Shown: piece after piece, positions 54,361-64,000 of the stretch | Position numbering within the stretch: the first letter of the stretch is position 1 | How the letters are laid out: every line of letters begins with the position of its first letter | NCBI GenBank assembly: GCA_036346255.1 | Contig: CM070625.1 | Coordinates: forward strand, 13,415,488 to 13,479,487 | DNA: 64,000 bases | Origin: Ampelocalamus luodianensis | Lineage: Eukaryota > Streptophyta > Magnoliopsida > Poales > Poaceae | Direction of reading: 5' to 3' | Translations under genes and position numbers: made by a program | Notes under the pieces: model-generated | What the model was told of the DNA's origin: nothing | Databases searched by the model: none | What the model saw: only the letters and a program-made list of their open reading frames with translations

Positions 54361-56871
54361 ATTTTTTTGGACAATATAGACTGTTCATTTTAAATTCGCT
54401 ATTCATAGCTTGTTGACTACAATGCTGATTGCATAACTACGGAGCGCACAAGATCTTAAGAGGCTTCGTAAAGTTGGAAACCTAGCATTGCGAGAAAGCT
54501 AGAATGTCACAACTCCGGAATCGGTACGACACTCACAGAAGAAGAAACAATTATAAAGGTAATAGATTGCAGTTGGTAGCAGATTGACTAGCATACCATA
54601 CTTCCTCTCTTGATAGCAAGTATGCAAACAAACTAGCTTCTTGAAACAACAGAAAATGTGTGTTGGGAATGCACGAACATACTGGCAGAAATGTGAAGCC
54701 ATCTAACAAAATATAAGGATAACACATCCAATGAAACACAGGACAGAAGTATCACTGACCCAGCCGATCATCACAATGATGAAGCTGGATCATATAGAAC
54801 AGGTTAACTGTTCGCATCAAATAAATATTATGATAAGATTTGCAAAAAAAGTAACAAACATAATATAAGAGAACAATAAAAGCTAATGTCACGGAAAAGT
54901 TGAATTCAGAACTTGAACCACCAATTGTAGCCAACAACAATAGAACTTCAGCTATCACTTCGTCATATGATTTCTCACCCAAAAAAAATTACTTTGGTAC
55001 AATTATTAGAAAAGAACAGTTCAACAAATAAACCACAGGTGTCAAGCACTAACAATAACCAATTCGTACAACATAATTCCTACCGTCAAACTTTTTAGCG
55101 ATCACAGTCAGATGCACCTTGGCAGGTGCACATACATTTGATGTTAAGAAGCACACAACGCACTGCATTCATTACTAGATAAAGGATGAGTAAAAAGAGA
55201 ATGCCATTTTTCCCCACCAAAATTTTGTTGGTTCAAAGTTCAAACATAACTAGCAAGATAATATTAAGACATGCACAGAACAAACTGTAATGTCTTTGGC
55301 ATGTACCCTTGGTGTTCAACCCCACATGAACACATCAACCCCTCAAGATTTCTGTGAATGAAGTGGGGTCATAATAGAATCCTTCCAAGTTCCATCTTCA
55401 CCCAATCATCTCAAATGGCATAAAAAACTGCTAGTTGTCTAACCCCACATACAAATAGAATAATAAGGAAGCGAGGAAGAATTGAAAAATAGCATACCCT
55501 CCCCCCCCCCAAAAAAAAAAAAGGAAAACAGTGTGTCATTATGAGAGTTGCATAGTGGTAGATGGGAAAAACAGACAAACAAAATGACTCCGACACCAAC
55601 TATTCATTGTACTAGAACTACAATATTTAGGGTAATTATTCATTAGGTAGTTGTCTAAATCTGCAACTAGCAACCAAACTGTGAGTAGGTCACAATCTTC
55701 TAGTCCATTAACACGAAAATGCCTTACCCTATATATGTAACTTCCCTTGAAATACCAAAAACCAGATATAGCATACATTCTCACTTTTTGGGTCATGATA
55801 TCAGTTAGTCGCAGTTGGCACTTGGTTTAGTTTATGCAAAACAGTGGTGTATATTAATATCTCAAAAACCGAAGAGGGCAAGAAAACTAACATAAAACAT
55901 GAGCACATTTAAGCGAAAAATCTAACGACCAGAGAGAGAATTATGACCAATTCAACCAATCATGATAGCATTTCAGAATTCAAGTTAACTAATCAACATC
56001 ATGAATTAATATGGAGAAATTTTAAATAAAAAAGGAGTTTTGGCCGTAATAAGTAAAATAGTATGCTCGAAATTGAAGGGGCATAGCTTCCTTTAGGCGA
56101 TAACCTGTATGGCAGTACATCAAATTTATCTCAAATGTAGTTACTTTCCTTAAAAGTATAAAATAACCGATCTTGTTGAGAACATCACAGATTTACAGTT
56201 TAATGAGGTAAGTAAACTACGCATCTCAAGCGAATAATTGTTCTCCATTTGATTTTGGATGTCGGAACCAACATTAACTCATCGAGATTGCAGAAATCAA
56301 TGCTCCAAATTATCAATCATACAGGAGTCAGCTGTCTCTAGGACCCAGAAATATCTCGAGTCACAACAACAAATAGCTCTATTTAAGAATGCTTCCCCTT
56401 CCATTAGACCGTTATAATAAGTAACATCCATGCTAAATTGCAGCGTTTCGTTAGAAATAACACATTTTTCTTTCATGTGCTTGCTACCAAAGTAAGGTAA
56501 CCAACATACAAGCAATGTACAATGCAATTGATCATTCATATAACTGGCATACAGTGATTCAGAGACTGATATTGCACATACAACTATAGGACAACAGTTA
56601 ACCTCACTTGATAAAAGCTATATCATAATGGAAGAACAATGTATGTACACTGCCTGTCTGCCTCAGTCCAACGATCTACTGCTACCAAGAAAAACTTTCT
56701 CAAAGTTAAGGCTGTCCTAGTTCAACAATTTAAAGAACCTAAGTACCCCCACGGATCAGCCAAACCTCTCCGGACCAATGAAACAATCGATGCAATATCC
56801 CATTCTTGACAAACAGCAGCGAATGGTGCTAAAAACGAATAATACAAGAAGGCGAGATGCACCAATCTCCG
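54361..56871. other. AT-rich intergenic DNA downstream of the RING gene
   Basis: No domain-bearing ORF on either strand. A C10A12-like homopolymer run lies at about 55501-55522. Part may be 3' UTR of the minus-strand RING gene. Confidence 0.4.
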
Positions 56872-57456
56872 TCACCTGTGGCGGCGGCGGTCAGCGGCGT
56901 ACTGAGACAGCGGGACGAGCTCCGACAGCGGGGTGGCCAGCGGGGTGGCGACGGGAGTGGGGATAGGCGAGGACCGGCAGACAGGGCACGACGCGCTCCG
57001 CCTCAGCCACGCGTCCAGGCACATGAGGTGGAACCTGTGCCTGCACTCCGGCATCACGCGCTGCATCTCGCCCTCCCTGTACTCGCACAGGCAGATCGAG
57101 CACGCGGCCTCGGCGTCCGCCCCCGCCGCGACCCTGGAGAAGGGCACCTTCGGGTACGACGCGATAACGGCGGGGTCGAGCCCGACGGGCGACGCCGCCG
57201 CGGCGCCCCGGGAGGAGGACCCCGGGGAGTCGGAGTCCTCCGCGACGAAGATGAAGCGGGGGACGGTGATGGAGATGTGGCCGGAGCTGGAGGCGGAGGA
57301 GACGGCGTGGCGCGCGGAGTGGACCCCCTCGCCGACCGCGCGGCGGAAGCAGAAGTAGGAGGCGAGGAGGAGCGACGCGAGGAGGACGAGGAAGCCGAGC
57401 GCGATGGCGATGGCGTAGCCGAGGCCGAGCGAGGAGAGCGAGTCGAGGAAGGACAT
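56872..57456 (-). CDS. ATL-type RING-H2 E3 ubiquitin ligase
   Basis: A single-exon ORF of 194 residues, a usual size for the ATL family. It has one N-terminal membrane helix (about residues 12-35, YAIAIALGFLVLLASLLLAS), a basic stretch, the GLD motif at 92-94 (GLDPAVIASYPKVPFSR), and a RING-H2 domain at 119-160. The RING begins CSICLCEYREGEMQRVMPEC and continues with RHRFHLMCLDAWL and CPVC, with all eight zinc ligands and the ATL proline before the third Cys. A TP-repeat and basic tail (ADRRRHR) ends it. It would anchor in a membrane and pass ubiquitin from an E2 to substrates; ATLs often act in defence and stress signalling. The 5' flank (57457-57960) is GC-rich and promoter-like. Open frames on the opposite strand are composition shadows. 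Confidence 0.93.
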   Translation of the reverse strand: MSFLDSLSSLGLGYAIAIALGFLVLLASLLLASYFCFRRAVGEGVHSARHAVSSASSSGHISITVPRFIFVAEDSDSPGSSSRGAAAASPVGLDPAVIASYPKVPFSRVAAGADAEAACSICLCEYREGEMQRVMPECRHRFHLMCLDAWLRRSASCPVCRSSPIPTPVATPLATPLSELVPLSQYAADRRRHR

Positions 57457-58690
57457 GACGCTGTCGTCGCCGGCGGCGGGGAGAATGGCATGTTGCGCGG
57501 GGATGCTGCTGGGAGGGGGGTAAAATGGGAAGAAGGGGGTATTTGTTTGGGGGGCTTAGGTTTTCCGGGGGGCTGGATCAGGTAGTTGGCGGCATTAATT
57601 GCCGGGGAAGAGGGCGAGGCCAAGACGGGATTGGAGTTATGGCGCGGGACTGGACTGGACAGGACGGGCGGATGCAGCCGCGCCGTGCTGTGTTTTTGAT
57701 GCTTCGGCTGCTGCGGCTGCCGGGAGAGGGAGTGTGAATTTGGTGGAGAGGGCGGGGAACGCGTGAGGTTTTCCGCTGTGCTGGGATGTGTAGGAGGACA
57801 CGGAGCAACGGGTGCTGCTGGGCCGTCGGCTTGGCGATATCGGCGGATGGTGAGAGACTGAGAGGGGCACGGCGAGGGCCGTGTGGCTGGTGGGCTGGTG
57901 GTGAGCGTCTAGCGGCTGTTGGGAAATGGGCGGGTTTTGAATGGTGCTAGCCGGTAGGGTAGGGTCGGGTCCTTGTTGACATTAGGTGGTGGACAGGCCT
58001 GCGAACCGGGTACGATCGGGGCGGTACGGGGGCGGCATAAATGAGTTTGGGATGATACTATTGGCCCTGAAGACCACCATAATTTCAAATTTAGTATTAT
58101 TACATTCGAAATTTCATTTTTGGTCTCCTAGTCCCGTCTGCTGCCGCCGTATCAATGACGATCTGCTGCGTCACCATAGGTCAATGACATGTTGCTATGC
58201 ATGAGCATAAAAATCCATTTAAGTATATTTTTAGATTTTTAAATATATAAAATGAGCTCAAAAATATGAAATTTTTGATCAAAGTGTGCTTTCCTTTTCA
58301 GAAAACTCATTTGCTATATTTAGAAATTCCTCCAAAAATAGAGGATAGCTCAACCACGCCCGCCTCCACCGGCCTCCGGTGCCACTTCTCTCCTCTTCGT
58401 CCCTTAAAAATAGAATTTCGTGCCTAGATTTGGAATTACAATGGTCTTCCAATCCAAACTTCTAAATAGCAATGAAGCTTGAGGATAGCTCAACCACGCC
58501 GCCTCCATGCCACTCTCTTCGCCTCTTCTTCGTGCCCTCCGCCCTCTGTCTTCTTCTCCGGATTGGCGGCTCTGACCTCTCCCCGCCTTCTCACCACGTT
58601 GACCGTCGCACCGCTGTCTCCGTCTCCCCCGCCTCCCCCAGCACACCCAACTAATATTCGTCGTGCCGCCGCCACTCTGTGTCGCCCACT
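57457..58690. other. RING gene upstream region and intergenic DNA
   Basis: 57457-57980 is the GC-rich promoter and 5' UTR side of the RING gene. 58340-58540 contains a partial duplication (GAGGATAGCTCAACCACGCC at about 58342 and 58482). No further gene is supported. Confidence 0.4.
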
Positions 58691-58959
58691 CAGGGGCGGA
58701 ACTGCATGGGATGACCTGGTGTCACAAGACACCGGATCAAAAAATTTAGCAGAGATTAGCTCATATATACTACGTGTGCACTCCCTAGTCCAAAAGTTGT
58801 GCACCCCGGTTCAAGTCCAATCTCCAGTCGGATGATGTATTTTGCCAATATTTGCTGCATAAATTACTATTTAGTACATTGTTACTTCAAAATTTATATG
58901 TTGTTATATGTATAGTGAAGTGATGAACTCTGGTCATTTTCGTTCTAGTTCCGCCCCAG
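58691..58959. mobile_element. hAT-type MITE, ~270 bp, same family as 20979-22570
   Basis: It begins CAGGGGCGGA, ends TCCGCCCC, and is flanked by GCCCACT on both sides (7 of 8 bp of the expected TSD match). It shares GGTGTCACA-GACACCGG, GTTGTTATATGTA and GGTCATTTTC with the larger copy. Confidence 0.8.
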
Positions 58960-60390
58960 CCCACTGCCCTCCTCCATCCGACCACGGCCTCCTAGCCTCT
59001 CTCTATTTTCGAGGGGCACGGTGAACCTGTCGACGGCGCACGAATCCGACCACCACCAAATTTGGTGGCCCTCCATCCCACCTGGTCGAGCACAGCCACC
59101 GCGCGCCGCGTGCTGTCTGAGAGAGAGATGGAGAAGTGTTGGGGAGAAACGAGGAGTAGCGAGCTATATTGTCGGACGCTATACCGTTTTCTAGTTTTCT
59201 CAAATAGGAAATAATGTAGAGGAAACGGGCATGGTTGACATTGGAGGTATTGAAAGCGGAAAGACACTAAACATTAGAGAGAAATCAAAAGTTGGTGCCA
59301 TGGATTGAAATGAATCCCTAGCTTAGACTCGGTTCCAAGGAATCTCCCCATCATCACCGGGTCTCGACTCAACCATTGCCTTCGCTCACACTTCCGACTC
59401 ATTGCCTCCGATGCTGCTCGACGAGAGCCACCGCCTGGCACCTCCGTCCGCCGGAGCAATGAGAGAAGGTAAGGTTTCTTCTTCTTCTTCTTTTATCATA
59501 TGACGTGGGGCTCCGCCAGGAGTTACAGCGTCGAGCAAATTATGCCAAATCAGAGCATCGCATGCGGGTCCTGCCTTAGCTCCCAGGACTCCACGATCCT
59601 CTAATCACTGAAGTTGCTTGCTGCGAATGCGTGTAGTCAATATATTTGACTCTTTTTATCTAAAGTGGAGCACATGTTGCACCACATCAAATCATTCTCT
59701 TATATATTGAAGGTCGAGCTTGAGCTGAGCTCGTAGACTATACTACATCCTTAAACAAATGACAATGCTGGATCAACATTGTGATACGTATCCAACCATC
59801 GAACATTTTCTGAGCTAGGTGGGCTATGATTTTGGTCAGGTTGGATTGGAGCGGGGATATAGAACTTAGGTTTGGATCAAAATATACAGGTTATGCTTGG
59901 ACTGGACTTGGGTCAGGATGCACAACTTATTGTATTCTTTATCACCTTTGTCTACATATTCCTAGCTCCTACAATTTTTCTTCGTATAGCCTAACAAATA
60001 AATAGTTATTAGACAAAGTAATTTAGCGTATAATTGTCCCACAAGTTATAGCTTACTGAGATTGTATTTAGAGGGAGATTAGTAAAAAATAATAATATTG
60101 AGATTGTATTTTATTCAGCTGAATAACGTAGTAAGAAGGACGTATAATATGGAGGAACGAACGATGAATTGAAGAAATAAAGTAGAGGTAGAATCGTAGA
60201 GATGAAATGCCCTGTCTGGAACTTTGACTAAAAATATTTGAAGTTGCTACATAAAAAAAAAACTCTATAGCACGAGGTGTTTGATGAGGAAAAAAAAGTA
60301 AACAGGAGGATAGTGGTTATCAAAAACTTCAGAAGCGTTACAACTTACAATAGTGAAACGGCTGACCTGAAAAACGTCAAAAAAAAGTAA
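58960..60390. other. Intergenic DNA
   Basis: No supported gene. A CTT microsatellite lies at about 59468-59486. Frames at 58992-59459 are short and without domains. Confidence 0.4.
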
Positions 60391-60462
60391 CGCCGTTGCC
60401 GGGGATCGAACCCGGGTCACCCGCGTGACAGGCGGGAATACTCACCACTATACTACAACGAC
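60391..60462 (-). tRNA. tRNA-Asp (anticodon GTC)
   Basis: The 72-nt minus-strand cloverleaf has an acceptor stem GTCGTTG paired with CAACGGC. The A box is TAGTATAGTGG and the anticodon loop CTGTCAC carries GTC. The B box is GGTTCGATCC and the discriminator is G. A run of T follows within about 10 bases, the usual Pol III terminator. There is no intron. It stands alone between the hAT MITE and the reticulon gene. Confidence 0.96.
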
Positions 60463-61640
60463 TTCGTCATTTTATAGCTAAATAGTTCGGTACATATATA
60501 TGTATAATATAGTATCCCCGGATCATACCTGTGAGCAGAGCAGGTTGCTCAATCTCGTCAGTTTCGCGTCCTATTCCGCTCCATTCTACTAGCAGAATAT
60601 ATGATCGATTGTTCAGATTTTCGGACAATCTATTATACGTATTGCATAAAACCGTGATTTATGGAGTATGGACCGTGAAGCTTTTGAGTTTGCAAAACCC
60701 GAGATATATGCATGGATGAATGGCATCGACAATGGGGTTTTGAATGCTCCTGGTCACGTAGTTTACATGTAGCCCCCCCCCAAAAAAATTCTGTTTGCTG
60801 TTTCATGAAAATATGTCCTCAATGTCATTCACACATGTTACGCTCTTCACAATGTGATCTTTACGTTGGTACAACTCCGATGCTTAACAATTCAAAAATT
60901 CTTCAGAATCTCTAAAAAAAATTCCAAACTTGTTGAAGAGGAAATTGTCATTGCCTTAGCCTATAAGACACGACCAGAAATTTCATTTGCTTAACTACAA
61001 AAGCTAAGATGGACTTGGCCCGCAAGGCTGCAAGAATCGTCCAGGCCCACCACATCCTCCGATTCAAACTCCGCATCGACGTCTAGATTCATTATAGAAG
61101 CTTCTGATCTACGAGGCTACGAGCAGCCCGGCCCCTCCGCGCCGACGGATGCCGGCGAAAGTGCTGACACGCCACGCGTCGTCACGGAGACGGTCATCCT
61201 CGCGATCTCCACCCCCCTTTACTACCGCATCCCCACCGGTGGGCCCCGCCGAGGACGTCACGGCGAGGACGACGCCTCCTTGTCGCAGCCGTTAAGCATA
61301 TGTCTCTCCGTCCACAGACCCCATCACCCTACGCTCGCTTACAGGTGGGCCCCACGGCTGCGACCGCCGATTTTAATCAGTCGCCGTGGAGCAGAACGCG
61401 TAATTATGTCCACATTTAACTGCGTGAGTAAATGACAGGCTAGCGCAGGGTAATGCACACGGTCGATCGTGCTCGAATCGACGGCCAGGATCGCGTCAGG
61501 CCGCGCATAAAACACGCAGCCCAAAACTCGACAAAAGAGGAGAGAAAAGCGAAAGCGTTGTTTACCTAGTAGAACAGAAGCGTTGGAGAGAGAGAGGAGG
61601 GAGGAGGGAGAAGGGGAGGGAGCTAGCGCTAGGACTAGCC
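60463..61640 (+). promoter_or_regulatory. Upstream region of the reticulon-like gene
   Basis: The first ~500 bases are AT-rich and featureless. From about 61030 the DNA becomes GC-rich, with a purine-rich 5' leader (GAGAGAGAGAGGAGGGAGGA near 61586) just before the ATG at 61641. Confidence 0.4.
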
Positions 61641-63542
61641 ATGGCGGAGCACAAGGAGGAGTCGGTGGTGGACAAAATCTCGGACAAGCTCCACGGCCGC
61701 GGGAGCTCCTCGTCGTCGTCGGACTCGAGCGAGGACAGGTCGGCGGTGACGTCCGCCGTGAAGGCCAAGATCTACCGCCTCTTCGGCCGCGAGAAGCCCG
61801 TCCACTCCGTCCTCGGCGGCGGCAAGCGTAAGTCCACAGCTCAAAGCTTTTTTCCCCACTAGTGGGGTTTGCGACTGCGTAGTGTAGATCCGACCGCATC
61901 GGGGTTTTGCCTCACTTGGACTTGCCTGAGTGGTGATCTGTTCATCTAGGGGGCGCATTTGCTGTCCTCCGTGGAGAAATTTCGTGTTGTTCGGAAAATA
62001 GCTCTTTGGCGTGTGAGAAACGCCTCGATCCGTGGTTTTTGGAGTCAAATTTCTGCGGCATTGCCGCCACAATTCGATTAGGGTATGGTCAGATTACTAC
62101 TATTTGTCCCTGTAGCTTTCGTTTCTAGGTTGGGATTGAAGTGATTGAGTGATGCTGTAAGCTTGTAAGTATATAACAGTAATACTAGCAGTTAAACTGT
62201 GATGCAGACATGCAGTCTGCCTTTACGCTTAAACCCTGAGATTCTTTTTTTGTTTGGTAGTTAGCATGGTTCTCCATTGTTTATTTGGGGCTTTGTTCTG
62301 ATGTCCTTGTGGTTATGCTTGCAGCTGCCGATCTGTTTCTATGGAGGAACAAGAGGATCTCCGGCGGGGTGCTTGCCGGTGCCACGGCCATCTGGCTGCT
62401 GTTTGAGGTCATGGACTACCATCTCCTTACCCTGCTGTGCCACTGCCTCATCCTCACCCTGGCCATCCTCTTCCTCTGGTCTAATGCCTCCTCTTTCCTC
62501 AACAAGTGAGCTTCCTTTAACTTCACCTGTTTATTTTTAAAAAAGAATGCAGAAGAGCGGCATTCAATTTCATTAAGATAGAAGTTTGCAAAACAGCCGT
62601 CCAAGATGGACAGTAACACCTTTAACTTCACCTGTTATTCACATCTAGATCAGATCAAAGCTAATATTGTCATGTTAACCCAACTAAGTTTTGGATTGGC
62701 GTATGGATGAACGTTGTGCAATTATGATGCTGCTGCTCTTTTGTTTCTTTCCATGTTGTTCGGTGACTCTGGAGTCTGGACCTGTAATTGATGATCACAA
62801 TGCCTGGAATGTCTCTAAGTTTTAGCTATGTATAAAGGGGGATTTGAGGATTTACCCTGTCTCACTGATGTCAGTGAGACATCAAGGGGTAAATCCTCAA
62901 TAATTCCATAAATAGTGTATATGTGGTATATGAGTTTGTGGTTGTAAATTACAGCTTGCAATGAATTTTTAGGTCCCGTCCTAACATTCCTGAGGTGAGG
63001 ATCCCGGAGGACCTGGCTGTCAATGTTGCCCGCTCGCTGAGATATGAGATCAACAGGGTCTTTGCTACCTTGAGGGAGATTGGTCAAGGCCGTGACCTAA
63101 AGAAATTTCTGATTGTATGTTGATTGGATGCATGATTTAGTTTGATTTAGCATCGGTTGTTTAAATGTTTTTCTTGGTTGTGTGATGAATGCACGTATGC
63201 TTGTCTTCTTTATTCTCAGGTGATTGCAGGTCTGTGGATACTTTCTGTTCTTGGGAGCTGCTGCAATTTTCTGACCTTGTTCTATATAGGTAATGTTGTT
63301 TGCTGTTTCAAGTTGTAAGTTGAATGTATGTAATGCCCATATTTAGCATTGTTTACCAATTTTGATTTTTCTTGCATGCAGTCTTTATGGTACTGTACAC
63401 CGTGCCGGTTCTGTACGAGAAGTATGAGGACAAGGTTGATGCTTTTGGAGAGAAGGCCATTTTCGAACTGAAGAAATATTATGCCATCTTCGATGAGAAA
63501 TGCCTCTCTAAGATTCCTAAGGGCAAAAATAAGAAGCATTAG
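61641..63542 (+). CDS. Reticulon-like protein (RTNLB family), five exons
   Basis: Exons 61641-61827, 62325-62505, 62973-63114, 63220-63289 and 63382-63542 all have GT-AG borders and join to 741 nt, 246 residues. The N-terminus (MAEHKEESVVDKISDKLHGR) is followed by a serine run. The reticulon homology domain starts at VHSVLGGGKPADLFLWRNKR and contains two long hydrophobic hairpins: LTLLCHCLILTLAILFLWSN, and VIAGLWILSVLGSCCNFLTL. The loop between them holds RIPEDLAVNVARSLRYEINR. The C-terminus ends KIPKGKNKKH, a basic ER-type tail. Plant RTNLBs shape tubular ER. The exon layout matches the family. Intron 2 holds a truncated LINE and a small palindrome. Confidence 0.95.
62532..62618 (-). mobile_element. 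5'-truncated LINE tail, 87 bp, in intron 2, with 18-bp TSD
   Basis: CCTTTAACTTCACCTGTT occurs exactly at 62514-62531 and 62619-62636. The 87 bases between read, on the minus strand, like a LINE 3' end (CTTAATGAAATTGAATGCCG and then a T-rich end). Long exact TSD and severe 5' truncation are typical of LINE target-primed insertion. Confidence 0.8.
62844..62900. repeat. 57-bp near-perfect palindrome in intron 2
   Basis: Outer arms TTGAGGATTTACCC and GGGTAAATCCTCAA, and inner arms GTCTCACTGA and TCAGTGAGAC, are fully complementary. An RNA hairpin from the reticulon intron would be about 24 paired bases with a small bulge. It may be a minimal MITE or a small-RNA precursor. Confidence 0.8.
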
Positions 63543-64000
63543 AACGGTAGAGAGCACCCTGCGCTGATTTATCATCTCTGGATTACTACTTGTCGGTTTC
63601 GAAGGATGGTTGTGATTCCATGTCTCTAGCTGATAGTAAATACCTACTTGGACAAATTAGTGTGGTCGGTAGTTGTGATGTGCTAAACTTCTACGAATTT
63701 AAATTATGCCAGCTTACGCTAAATCCTGTCTTGAAACTCTGCCTAACAGAGGTTTCCTTAGTTGGAAGCAGCTGGTTGTTCCTTCAGTATGTGCGTGAAT
63801 TTGGTGGTGTTCCAAACTTCCATTACGTGACTCTGGTGCTACGATGAGGTGGTACTTTGGTGTTGGATATGCATGTCGTACATGGGGTTTCAATTTGTGT
63901 TATTTGGTTTGGTTTTGTGCACAAGTGATGCTGAAAGTAGGGTGATGTACCACCAAAGTAATATGAGATCCTTCTAAGCATCCATTGGCGTGGCAACTAG
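63543..64000 (+). other. 3' UTR and flank of the reticulon-like gene
   Basis: Transcribed-looking AT-moderate DNA after the stop at 63542. No canonical AATAAA is seen. An open frame at 63590-63847 has no domain and is probably UTR. Confidence 0.5.

Noticed and set aside
56857..57623. 242-codon plus-strand and 189-codon minus-strand frames over the RING gene
   Set aside because: Arg/Gly- and Pro/Ser-rich shadows; the RING-H2 frame explains the region.
63590..63847. 85-codon ORF after the reticulon gene
   Set aside because: It lies in the probable 3' UTR, has no domain and no independent promoter signal.

Overview
This window is plant nuclear DNA from a grass (Poaceae). The evidence is GC-rich intron-poor genes beside AT-rich intergenic DNA, spliced genes with GT-AG introns, a nuclear tRNA-Asp, and dense nested grass-type transposons (Ty3/gypsy Tat and long-LTR lineages, Ty1/copia, Mutator, hAT, a Helitron-like end, a TRIM). 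The species cannot be fixed from the sequence alone. About 80% of the window is mobile DNA.

Layout. 1-4302: left-truncated Ty3/gypsy element on the minus strand (long LTR, PBS, a small extra ORF), inserted into the protease region of a second element. 4303-~11390: the rest of that target, a plus-strand Tat-lineage Ty3/gypsy element with two RNase H domains, tandem-repeat arrays and antisense ORFs. 12549-14269: a UGT88-like glycosyltransferase gene broken by a ~280-bp insertion. 14784-20461: a probable DNA transposon, a decayed copia element and a LINE scrap. 20545-~30020: a Helitron-like segment holding exon fragments of methionyl-tRNA synthetase and of a VTT/SNARE-associated (TVP38/TMEM64-type) protein, plus a 1.6-kb hAT element and an 81-bp-LTR TRIM. 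30179-36003: a complete-ended copia element with TSD AGGGC, sitting in an unidentified minus-strand coding exon. 36360-45451: a 9.1-kb Mutator-like element (MULE) with ~82-bp TIRs and a 9-10-bp TSD, carrying a decayed transposase, an intact two-exon GRF-like zinc-finger/coiled-coil gene and a plant-mobile-domain (PMD) gene. 45806-50754: a second UGT88-like gene split by 3.5 kb of LTR-less antisense copia DNA. 52723-63542: the gene-rich end, with a LEA2/NHL protein carrying a C-terminal frameshift, an ATL-type RING-H2 E3 ligase, a tRNA-Asp and a five-exon reticulon-like gene.

The two UGT genes lie in the same orientation and are probably an ancient tandem pair pushed apart by transposons. Both are now interrupted. 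The best candidates for unusual biology are the MULE with its two passenger genes and palindromic motif, the LTR-less copia insert that could be removed in frame by a GT-AG splice, and the Helitron-like mosaic of gene fragments.
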